Assembly: GCF_000484535.1 (NCBI RefSeq)
Contig: NC_022600.1
Span: forward strand, 3,162,001-3,226,000
Origin: Gloeobacter kilaueensis JS1
GTDB lineage: Bacteria > Cyanobacteriota > Cyanobacteriia > Gloeobacterales > Gloeobacteraceae
DNA: 64,000 nt
Reading direction: 5' to 3'
Shown piece by piece: positions 57,168-64,000 of this stretch; position 1 is the first letter of the stretch; each line of letters opens with the position of its first letter. The position numbers and the translations under genes are program-made. The notes beneath the pieces were generated by a model. That model was not told where the DNA came from. It saw only the letters and a program-made list of their open reading frames with translations, and did not search any database.

Positions 57168-58850
57168 ATGCGATTTTCTTTGCGCGGGGCGCTCTGCGTC
57201 CTGATGCTGGTCTTTGTGTTCTTTTGCGCATCTGCCTATGCTGCGCCTACGACTTTCAACATCAACTGCGGCGGAGTGCCCTATCAGAACAAGAGTTCTG
57301 ACGGTCAGACCTGGCACTGGAGCGGCGACGTTGACTACAGCGGCGGCACGACCTACGAGAATGCTGTGCCGATTGCAAACACGGCGAACCCGTACCTCTA
57401 TCAGACCGAGCGCTACGGCAGCAGCTTCAGCTACAACGTTCCGCTGCCGGACGGGACGTACACGCTCTCGCTCAAATTTGCCGAGACCTACTTTACCCAG
57501 CCAGGTCAGCGCAAGTTCAACGTGACAGCCGAGGGTCAGACGCTTTTGAGCAACTTCGACATCCTGGCAGCGGCGGGGGCGAATACGGCGATTACGAAGA
57601 GCTTCACCGTAAAAGTCACGGGCGGCAGCCTGAATATCGGCTTTAGCGGCGTGGTCCAGAACGCCAAGATCGACGCGATTGCGATTAGCGGCGGTCCGAG
57701 CGCTCCCACTTCCGAGCCGGGGGAGTTCAGTGCTTACCTGACGCCCTATCCGGCTATGCCGACCGCGAGCAGCCTCACCACGCAGCAGATCTTCGAGAAC
57801 ACCCTGAGCAGTGCGGCTCCGGTTTCCACCAGCGACGCTGAACTGCGCCAGGCGATCATCGCCATGTACCAGTCAGTGGGCATCGATCTGTCTTTGTCCT
57901 CTGACAAGCTGGCGGCCCTCGAACCGGTGGATTATTCCCTCGCCACGCCTCAGCCGCTGAGTGGCAGCTACCAGCAGCCTCTCAGTAGCGACGCGCCCTT
58001 CTATCACAAGATCCCGGCGAACAGCCCCAAAGTCGCCCTGCCGCCAGGTTACCTGAGCACGCTCCAGTACGATCTGATCGACCAGGCGAACGGCGGCGAC
58101 GGCATCGGCGTCGGGGTGACAGCCCCAGTAGATGGCAGCGCCTACTCCCAGACCGTGGCGAGCGTTAACTATCCCAGCAGTACCTATACGCTCACGACGA
58201 TGCCGGGGGCCTTGAATTACCTGGCAAAGCCAGGAGATTACGACGGGCACCTGGTCTTCATCGATCCGGTGGCCCAAAAATCACTTTCTTGCTACCACAC
58301 GACCAGCGGCAATGCCCAGGGCAAAGCTGCCGACTACGCCTGTCTTTATACGCCCGGCGCTTTTCGCCTGCCTTTTTTGGGCGACAGGGGAGGCACGAAC
58401 GCCGCTCAGATCTTTGAGCTGGGCTACACCGTCCGTCCAGGTGAAGTGACCGATGCGAGCAAGCCCATTCCCCACGCCCTGGGGGGCCCTTTCAGACGCA
58501 CCTGGAAGGCGATCGTCTACCCGGCCCGCGCCACCGACGCAGACGCCAATACCAGCCCCAATGCCAACGGCCTCATTCCCTACGGTGGGCTGGTGCAACT
58601 CGATCCCGCCCTGAATTTGAAAGCGCAGTACCCGGATCTCCCGCTCCCTGCCTTTCGCATCCTGGAGGCGATGCAGAACTACGGGCTCTATCTGGTCGAT
58701 GGCGGCGCTTACAGCGACTTCAATATCCATACCGCTGCCAGCGGAAACGAACTGGCTCCCTACGGCAGCGTCCAGGCGATCGAAGCGCAGATCGACTCGG
58801 TTCTCGCTCAGCAAAAGCTCTACGTCGTGCCGCCCCTTGTAAAGCGCTGA
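57168..58850 (+). CDS. Secreted malectin-domain protein
   Basis: A 560-residue protein with a signal peptide ending SAYA. Residues about 28-175 form a malectin-like carbohydrate-binding domain: FNINCGGVPY, TERYGSSFSYNVPLPDGTYTLSLKFAETYF, and GQRKFNVTAEGQTLLSNFDI, closing with FSGVVQNAKIDAIAI. The rest (about 180-560) is a long domain with Ala/Pro/Tyr-rich sequence and stretches such as LGGPFRRTWKAIVYPARATDADAN that I do not assign. It probably binds extracellular polysaccharide. There is no operon partner. A weak hairpin (58907-58930) follows the gene without a T-run. Confidence 0.82.
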   Translation: MRFSLRGALCVLMLVFVFFCASAYAAPTTFNINCGGVPYQNKSSDGQTWHWSGDVDYSGGTTYENAVPIANTANPYLYQTERYGSSFSYNVPLPDGTYTLSLKFAETYFTQPGQRKFNVTAEGQTLLSNFDILAAAGANTAITKSFTVKVTGGSLNIGFSGVVQNAKIDAIAISGGPSAPTSEPGEFSAYLTPYPAMPTASSLTTQQIFENTLSSAAPVSTSDAELRQAIIAMYQSVGIDLSLSSDKLAALEPVDYSLATPQPLSGSYQQPLSSDAPFYHKIPANSPKVALPPGYLSTLQYDLIDQANGGDGIGVGVTAPVDGSAYSQTVASVNYPSSTYTLTTMPGALNYLAKPGDYDGHLVFIDPVAQKSLSCYHTTSGNAQGKAADYACLYTPGAFRLPFLGDRGGTNAAQIFELGYTVRPGEVTDASKPIPHALGGPFRRTWKAIVYPARATDADANTSPNANGLIPYGGLVQLDPALNLKAQYPDLPLPAFRILEAMQNYGLYLVDGGAYSDFNIHTAASGNELAPYGSVQAIEAQIDSVLAQQKLYVVPPLVKR

Positions 58851-59023
58851 ACGCCCTCTGTGAGCCGGTTCTCTTCTGTCACAAATACAGGAGCCGAAAC
58901 GCTCTACTGCCCTTGAGGAGGACCGGGCAGACAGAAATAAAAGTTAATAGTGAAAATTGGCTGATGCATTGCATAACTTGCACTTCTCGCAACTAATACT
59001 CATCACAACAACAGAACTGGCGA

Positions 59024-60118
59024 GTGACGATGGTAAAGATTCACGTTTACCTACCGGACGATCGACGGCAGGTAGGAAGGCTGCAATTAGTTGACGATAA
59101 TGATGAGATAATTACGGGACCATTCCCTGTGCTTGGTAAGGCAGATAATCAGGCGGCAGCAGCAAATGGCAATCCGTCACGAGATCCGCTACGGAAAAAT
59201 GGGGATACACCCCTGGGAACTTACCGAGTATCCGAAGTGCGGCCCACAGATAATGAACATTATCCTAACCACTCCTACGGTCCATACGGTTTTCTGCCCT
59301 TGATTGCTGTGAGCGGCCAAGCGTTGCACGCTGCACAAAACGGACGGGCAGGTTTGGGAATTCATGCAGGCGATCCCGGAACTGGTGGAAAATTGAGACC
59401 TACTTATGGCTGTCTTCGGCTTTTCAACGATAACCAAAAACAGCTTGTTGCTGCTCTAAAAAATGAAGGTTTGCCATGCGAGTGCATAGTTGAATCCACA
59501 TCGAAGCCATCTTCAATAACCTTTTTACTTGAGAGTGAAGTTTATAGCGTTGGAGAAGACGATGGAGATGTGCCGAGCGAACCTGCAGAGGCTGTTGCTG
59601 CAATTGCAGCTTTAGAAGCATTCAGCTTTATACGTTCTCCATTTAGCATCGACGCGCCGCTCAAAAAGAATAATTCGCGCTTGACTCCGCAACTCTTTGA
59701 TAGATATCTTGACTCGAGAGAGCGGACACTTCTTTCTGGGCTTGGTGTCTACGCTATTGATGCTCAGAGCAAGTACGGGATCAATGCGACATACATTGTC
59801 GCTCATGCCATTGTAGAAACTGGCTGGGGTACGTCCAGAATCTGCATAGAAAAGAACAACTTGTTTGGCTGGGGCGCATTTGACGGCACGCCCTACCAAA
59901 GTTCCAAGGGCTTTCCAAGTCGGGAGATATGCGTCGATTTTGTGATGGGCAAAATCAACAGCCTGTACCTGGATCCCGCTGGTCGATACTACAGGGGTGC
60001 AGTACTTGGTAATAAGGACCATGGGATGAATGTTTACTATGCGTCCGACCCGAACTGGGGAAGAACAATCGCAGCAGTGGCTGAGAGAATTGAGAGATTT
60101 CTCGATTCACAAACTTGA
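59024..60118 (+). CDS. L,D-transpeptidase-like domain fused to a glucosaminidase, no signal peptide
   Basis: A 364-residue protein. Residues about 5-155 match a YkuD/L,D-transpeptidase-type fold: DTPLGTYRVSE, GLGIHAGDPGTGG (His114), and LRPTYGCLRLFND (Cys130 in the YGCLRL motif). Residues about 215-362 match the GH73-type glucosaminidase domain of bacterial autolysins: ATYIVAHAIVETGWGTSRICIEKNNLFGW with the catalytic Glu265. It starts MTMVKIHVYLPDDR, with no signal peptide or TM helix, so both wall-acting domains would be made in the cytoplasm. It precedes the gasdermin-like gene by 155 bp on the same strand and shares the island's lower GC content. Confidence 0.83.
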   Translation: MTMVKIHVYLPDDRRQVGRLQLVDDNDEIITGPFPVLGKADNQAAAANGNPSRDPLRKNGDTPLGTYRVSEVRPTDNEHYPNHSYGPYGFLPLIAVSGQALHAAQNGRAGLGIHAGDPGTGGKLRPTYGCLRLFNDNQKQLVAALKNEGLPCECIVESTSKPSSITFLLESEVYSVGEDDGDVPSEPAEAVAAIAALEAFSFIRSPFSIDAPLKKNNSRLTPQLFDRYLDSRERTLLSGLGVYAIDAQSKYGINATYIVAHAIVETGWGTSRICIEKNNLFGWGAFDGTPYQSSKGFPSREICVDFVMGKINSLYLDPAGRYYRGAVLGNKDHGMNVYYASDPNWGRTIAAVAERIERFLDSQT

Positions 60119-60273
60119 GAAAGCGTTCAGGTAGCAAATTAGGCCAGTTGAATTATCCGTTAGCGAATCGATATGCGAAGTAAGTCCTCCATTGCTCGAG
60201 GCAATCTATCGAATCCAGCCCTGGTGGTGCATTTCAAGGTCAATGTTCTTCTCAACTTAACGAGGTCTTCGGT

Positions 60274-61722
60274 ATGTGCAAAGACGGCTCCGTGAATTTT
60301 CTCCAATCAGTTGGCTACAATGTAATTCGCTATCCTAGCGAAAAGTTTAAACCACTTCAAGTTCTTGTTCGAGTTCCTAATCGCAATCGGGTTATTGAAC
60401 TAATTGGGCCAGTAACAGACCTTATCTCTGCTGGCCCTACAGCACCTGAGCCCAAAGAGTTAGATGGTGCTGATGTGAGTGGGAAGCAATCAGATAAATT
60501 TGAACTCAGCTTTGGTCTTGGGATACTGAGAGATCTACTCAAGACTTTAGGAGTAGGAGCGATAAATCTGAGCACAGCTTTCTCAAACTCAAAAGAGATT
60601 CAATTCGTCTACCAAAATGTCAAGCTAGACTCACTCATGACTACTAGTGCCGCCAGCTACTTAAAAGCCTGCAAACCAGACGTAAGCAGCGAGCTGTTCG
60701 ATCAAATGGATGAAGAGGGAGAAGCCTATTGCATCATCGAAACGTTAAAGTCCAATAGCTTCTCGGTCAGAGCTTTTCGTGATAATGGGTTCAGCGCAAG
60801 CATTGATCTGAGCGTCCTTCAGGAAGCTTTAGCTTTCACTCCTGGCATTAGCATTTCCGGCAACGATGAGCTTGTTACCTTCTATAAAGGTGATAGTAAT
60901 CTCGTCTTTGGATTCAAAGCTATCCCATTTTGGGTTGCCATTGACTCTGCTGGCTTGCCATACTTCAAGATCGAGTACTCCTCGGCTCCTACCTCAGATG
61001 TGCTTGAGGGTATTCAAACTGATCGTGGTAACCAGAGCGAGCAACTGCTACTCGATACCGTAGTATTGAGCGAAGATCTACTGCTTGTAAAGCTAGACAA
61101 CGGCCTGGATCGACCTACACTGAGAGAAATGGCCCTGCCTCCAGCATCTACCCTTATATCTTCTGCAGCCTCTCCTTTTGGAAGTGCTGAGTCTACTAGG
61201 ACTTCTGCTGAGGGCGTTTTTGACGATCTACACCAAGATCCGGATGACTCTGAGCAAAAGTCTACTCCTATAGTTGGAGTTGAGGTTGAGGCTGTGCGTC
61301 CCTGGCGAGTTGCTAAGTGCCTTGAAGTTCTGCGAGGGCAGATCAACTCAAAATTTCCTAGACGTGACAAAGATAGCGATGGTTGTATCGGTGATGCCAG
61401 CCATCAAACACGTAATTCAGATCACAACCCTTGGGTAGTTGATGGGGGTATAGGTGTAGTAACTGCCTGTGATGTCACTCACGATCCCGCCCATGGCTGC
61501 AATGCCGGAACAATTGTACAAGCACTTTGGCAAAGTCGTGACCCGCGTATTAAATACATTATCTGGAATAGACGAATTGCTAACTCTTCACCAATTGGTG
61601 GGGTTGAAGCATGGACCTGGAGATCCTACACCGGCTCCAATCCTCACACTGAGCACTTTCATCTCTCTGTTAAGTCCGAAAAAGACAGATACGACTCGAC
61701 GACGTTATGGTCGATTACCTGA
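60274..61722 (+). CDS. Bacterial gasdermin-like pore-forming domain fused to an M15-like peptidase
   Basis: A 482-residue protein. The N-terminus MCKDGSVNFLQSVGYNVIRY then PSEKFKPLQVLV matches bacterial gasdermins, where an N-terminal Cys is palmitoylated. The domain continues with AINLSTAFSNSKEIQFVYQNV (about 97-116) and closes with GDSNLVFGFKAIPFWV (206-221), about 235 residues in all. A flexible Ser/Asp/Glu-rich linker runs from about 240 to 340. Residues about 342-470 look like an M15-type peptidoglycan peptidase of phage-lysin kind: GDASHQTRNSDHNPW, VVTACDVTHDPAHGC, NPHTEHFHLSV, with candidate metal ligands His384, Asp400 and His463. GAGG precedes the ATG. There is no signal peptide. The subtilisin gene follows after 41 bp. 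Gasdermin assignment rests on pattern memory, not a search. Confidence 0.72.
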   Translation: MCKDGSVNFLQSVGYNVIRYPSEKFKPLQVLVRVPNRNRVIELIGPVTDLISAGPTAPEPKELDGADVSGKQSDKFELSFGLGILRDLLKTLGVGAINLSTAFSNSKEIQFVYQNVKLDSLMTTSAASYLKACKPDVSSELFDQMDEEGEAYCIIETLKSNSFSVRAFRDNGFSASIDLSVLQEALAFTPGISISGNDELVTFYKGDSNLVFGFKAIPFWVAIDSAGLPYFKIEYSSAPTSDVLEGIQTDRGNQSEQLLLDTVVLSEDLLLVKLDNGLDRPTLREMALPPASTLISSAASPFGSAESTRTSAEGVFDDLHQDPDDSEQKSTPIVGVEVEAVRPWRVAKCLEVLRGQINSKFPRRDKDSDGCIGDASHQTRNSDHNPWVVDGGIGVVTACDVTHDPAHGCNAGTIVQALWQSRDPRIKYIIWNRRIANSSPIGGVEAWTWRSYTGSNPHTEHFHLSVKSEKDRYDSTTLWSIT

Positions 61723-61763
61723 TGTGACTTTTTTAAGTTTGCCTATGTTGTTATGGAGGAGGA

Positions 61764-63215
61764 ATGATGGAATCGGAAGCACTGGCAAAAGCTCGCATGG
61801 TTGTTCATAATCGTTACGGTGCTGATTTAGAGAGCAAGGCAAGTGATGCTTTCTGTATTGTGCATGGTCTGCCAACTGTAGCCACTGAGGCTTTTTTTGA
61901 GTCGGCTGTGGCGAGTACAGCAAGTATACCCTTAGAAGCGCCAGCGGCAGTGATCGAATTCGCCCATAGTTCTGAGGTCGTTGCCGAACGCTCACAAGCA
62001 ACTGATGCTATACGCAACAGCCCTACCTGGGACCAAATCAAAGAAACAATAGCCGAACTTAATCAGTTCGAGGAACTGCCTCTGCGAGCAACACAGTTGC
62101 TGCGCGACAGGAGCATTCGTTCGAGCAGGGAGAACTTCTACAGAACGATTGGAGTGATGCGCGGGGCGATCGAGCGTGGAGCACGCGCCTTCATCCAGCC
62201 CGGTACATCAAGCCTGAACACATATGCCTCGGCACGTACAAGCGAAGTGTGCTGGTTAAATCGCACCATTCTTACCTGGGCCGACCTGCGAGTTCTGTCG
62301 GAACTCGCTTCGGATCGCAGCATTGAACAACTTGACCTACCCCGGCAGCTAACTGCCGAGGTGAGCATACCTGGATTGCCTTCAAAGGCACCTGAATTTC
62401 GTCTGTCGTCTGGACGAACCGGTAAAGGAATTATCGTTGCTGTTATTGATTCGGAAGTTGCTCTTCAGCATCCCGCTCTCGTCGGTCGTGTGATTCAAAA
62501 ACGCAATTATTCGCGCGAACCCTGGGGAAATCCCGATGCTCATGGAACAACTGTTGCAGGAATTATTGCCGCTCAATCAGATCAATACGACGGAATCGCG
62601 CCAAATGCAACAATTTACAATTACAAGGTTCTTGCGACCAATCGCTTCTCAAATGGGAACGATTTTTATGGCAATCTTGCCATTCAATCTGCTCTGGAGG
62701 ACGGAGCCCATATTGCGAATTGTTCTTGGGGTGCTGGACCGATTAGCGACGGCCGATCTCGCGAGGCCAGAGCTTGTAACGCTGCGTGGCAATATGGACT
62801 TACCATAGTCAAGAGTGCTGGAAATAATGGTCCTACTGCAGGCAGTTTAACCTCTCCAGCGGATGCGGAAGGAATTATTGTTGTTGGAGCTACTGACGAA
62901 ACAGGTGTTACTGTTCAGGATTACAGTAGTCGTGGTCCGCTCAAGAATGGTGAGCATCGTCCGCATCTAGTGGCAGTAGGTGGAACCACTCTGCGCGGAG
63001 TCGATGGTTGTACTGTAGGTGGAGACTTCGGAGATTGCGGGTATGGAACCAGTTTTGCTGCTCCCTATATAACTGGTCTGATTGCGCTTCTACTAGAAGG
63101 CGAACCAGACCTAGAACCCGACCAATTACGCACTAAATTGTTACATTTGTGTAATCCATTAAGAGCACACAGCTTAGATGTTGACGGAGAAGGATTTCCG
63201 CTTCTGCCACTTTAG
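61764..63215 (+). CDS. Subtilisin-like (S8) serine protease with N-terminal prodomain
   Basis: A 483-residue S8 peptidase with all catalytic residues: Asp229 (VAVIDSEV), His260 (DAHGTTVAGIIAA), oxyanion Asn354 (SAGNNGPTAG) and Ser430 (GYGTSFAAPYITG). Residues about 85-205 form a prodomain-like region including SEVCWLNRTILTWADLRVL and IEQLDLPRQL. A leading segment of about 85 residues is unassigned. There is no signal peptide, so it should act in the cytoplasm. GGAGGAGGA precedes the ATG. It follows the gasdermin-like gene by 41 bp, in the position where bacterial gasdermins usually have their activating protease. It overlaps the convergent inhibitor-like gene by 4 bp. Confidence 0.9.
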   Translation: MMESEALAKARMVVHNRYGADLESKASDAFCIVHGLPTVATEAFFESAVASTASIPLEAPAAVIEFAHSSEVVAERSQATDAIRNSPTWDQIKETIAELNQFEELPLRATQLLRDRSIRSSRENFYRTIGVMRGAIERGARAFIQPGTSSLNTYASARTSEVCWLNRTILTWADLRVLSELASDRSIEQLDLPRQLTAEVSIPGLPSKAPEFRLSSGRTGKGIIVAVIDSEVALQHPALVGRVIQKRNYSREPWGNPDAHGTTVAGIIAAQSDQYDGIAPNATIYNYKVLATNRFSNGNDFYGNLAIQSALEDGAHIANCSWGAGPISDGRSREARACNAAWQYGLTIVKSAGNNGPTAGSLTSPADAEGIIVVGATDETGVTVQDYSSRGPLKNGEHRPHLVAVGGTTLRGVDGCTVGGDFGDCGYGTSFAAPYITGLIALLLEGEPDLEPDQLRTKLLHLCNPLRAHSLDVDGEGFPLLPL

Positions 63216-63550
63216 GGTGACAGCCGATCGACATTGATGGCATGTGGCAAATCGAGAAACTCTACTCTGTCAAAGCTGGCCAAATTTTTAATTGTATGTG
63301 CTGGGACACGCGCCAGAATTGTGTGATTAAGCCAGGCAGTTGATGTCACTTCTCCTCCCGACCGCCGGATGGTTTCTTCAATAGGGTCAACTATTTTCTG
63401 GAAAGCTTCACGCGACTGTGCGATCCGATCGCTTCTCGAGATGCCTTCTACTTTGGGCTCATGCACCTTCAACTCCAAAACCAGGTCGAGCATTGCTGAA
63501 CTATCAGCTTGCTCCAGCCACGCCTCCAACTCAGCTGCAATCTTTTGCAT
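63212..63550 (-). CDS. Stand-alone prodomain/inhibitor-like protein for the adjacent protease
   Basis: A 112-residue protein. Its C-terminal half (TSTAWLNHTILARVPAHTI then NLASFDRVEFLDLPHAI) aligns well with the prodomain of the neighbouring subtilisin (SEVCWLNRTILTWADLRVL then LASDRSIEQLDLPRQL), and the preceding SREAF segment also matches SRENF. Subtilisin prodomains are potent inhibitors of their own protease, and free-standing I9-type homologues exist. A dedicated inhibitor is therefore the likely role, by inference. It is encoded on the opposite strand, tail to tail, with a 4-bp overlap, so it has its own promoter from the right. Confidence 0.75.
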   Translation of the reverse strand: MQKIAAELEAWLEQADSSAMLDLVLELKVHEPKVEGISRSDRIAQSREAFQKIVDPIEETIRRSGGEVTSTAWLNHTILARVPAHTIKNLASFDRVEFLDLPHAINVDRLSP

Positions 63551-63615
63551 AACCGACGAACCTCATCTCTATCAGCTGCAATCTATACAAACATAGTAGC
63601 CTTTTTACTACGAAT

Positions 63616-64000
63616 GTAACTGTTCAGGTGCTGGTTTCCGGGATCAGTGACGGTTGAGCAAAACCCCCATGATAGGTTGCCTGCAACGCTCGCACGAAAA
63701 ACTCCATCGCCGAGCGGCCCTGCCGCCGACACGATTGGATCACACTCAACAAGTCCGCCGTCTGGGCATACCCTGCCTGCGACCGGCTTCCTCCCGACAC
63801 TTTGCGCCGGGTCACAGCCAAGCGTAAGTTCCGCTCCGACAGATTGTTGTCCGGACGCACCGCCGGATTCGACAAAAACTGCCACCACTGCCCAGCGCGC
63901 TCCTGCAACGAGCGCAGCAGTTTGCTCCCTGCATAGGCTGCTTTCGGTTGCCAGGTGCGGATCGCCTGCTCCACCCGCACCCGAAACTGCTGCCCCCAAC
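63616..64000 (-). mobile_element. IS66-family element, cut by the window edge
   Basis: The inner end begins with GTAAC at 63616, in keeping with IS66 termini that start GTAA. The transposase frame then fills the rest of the window. The other end and accessory tnpA/tnpB genes are outside the view. It borders the gasdermin/protease island on the right. Confidence 0.8.
63624..64000 (-). CDS. IS66 family transposase (TnpC) C-terminus, partial
   Basis: The frame is open from the window edge to TGA at 63624, giving about 125 residues of the C-terminal part. Typical IS66 sequence is seen: WGQQFRVRVEQAI, LSNPAVRPDNNLSERNLRLA with the final acidic residue of the DDE set, RRKVSGGSRSQAGYAQTADLLSVIQSCRRQG. 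The N-terminus lies outside the window. No frameshift is visible in the part present. Confidence 0.9.
   Translation of the reverse strand, partial: WGQQFRVRVEQAIRTWQPKAAYAGSKLLRSLQERAGQWWQFLSNPAVRPDNNLSERNLRLAVTRRKVSGGSRSQAGYAQTADLLSVIQSCRRQGRSAMEFFVRALQATYHGGFAQPSLIPETST

Noticed and set aside
58907-58930. CTGCCC...GGGCAG hairpin after the malectin-domain gene as a terminator
   Set aside because: The loop is 12 nt and no T-run follows on the plus strand; support is too thin to annotate.

Overview
The window is a GC-rich bacterial chromosome segment. Its gene content points to a cyanobacterium, and the best fit is a Gloeobacter-type, thylakoid-less lineage. The reasons are a GH100 invertase, Tll0287-like heme sensors, a NuiA-type nuclease inhibitor, a Uma2 endonuclease with a repetitive coiled-coil tail, and two A2-type heme-copper oxidase operons, one lacking the CuA ligands. 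The organism is inferred from gene content only. No tRNA, rRNA or CRISPR array was seen.

Layout. 1-1532: a C5-cytosine methyltransferase running off the left edge, with a small helix-turn-helix gene and a near-perfect palindrome between them. 1.6-16.9 kb: mostly housekeeping and signalling genes (M1 aminopeptidase, VOC protein, a three-gene set of unknown proteins showing a fusion/fission, YdcF, Nth, a Ser/Thr kinase, two tandem heme-c HAMP sensors, a PhnD-like lipoprotein, cytochrome b561, a LuxR regulator, PurQ). Inside it, an oxidoreductase/AraC pair is bracketed by a 21-bp inverted repeat. 16.9-21.4 kb: an AT-rich island with a histidine kinase and a response-regulator gene split by an IS630 element. 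21.4-31.4 kb: an ECF sigma/anti-sigma/Spy-like operon, reverse transsulfuration (CBS + cystathionine lyase), a CuA cytochrome oxidase operon with a frameshifted type II NADH dehydrogenase, NuiA and a phosphatase. 31.6-35.3 kb: an SBBP-repeat secreted protein split by a second IS630-type element. 35.3-40.9 kb: a six-gene alternative (quinol-type) oxidase operon with its own type II NADH dehydrogenase. 41-58.9 kb: VKOR-like protein, GH100, a RiPP-like PqqD/B2/nucleotidyltransferase set, a DHA2 exporter, a ROK glucokinase, glyoxalase II, a glutaredoxin/BolA pair, glycogen phosphorylase, a sensor kinase, Uma2 and a malectin-domain protein.

The most striking region is 59.0-63.6 kb, a visibly less GC-rich island. 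Its central gene encodes a bacterial gasdermin-like pore-forming domain (N-terminal Met-Cys) fused to an M15-like peptidoglycan peptidase. Next to it are a subtilisin-family protease with no signal peptide, a convergent small protein resembling that protease's own prodomain (a likely inhibitor), and an upstream L,D-transpeptidase/glucosaminidase fusion, also without a signal peptide. Together they look like a protease-triggered cell-death module in which the gasdermin pore could act as a holin for cytoplasmic wall hydrolases. An IS66 element borders it and runs off the right edge.
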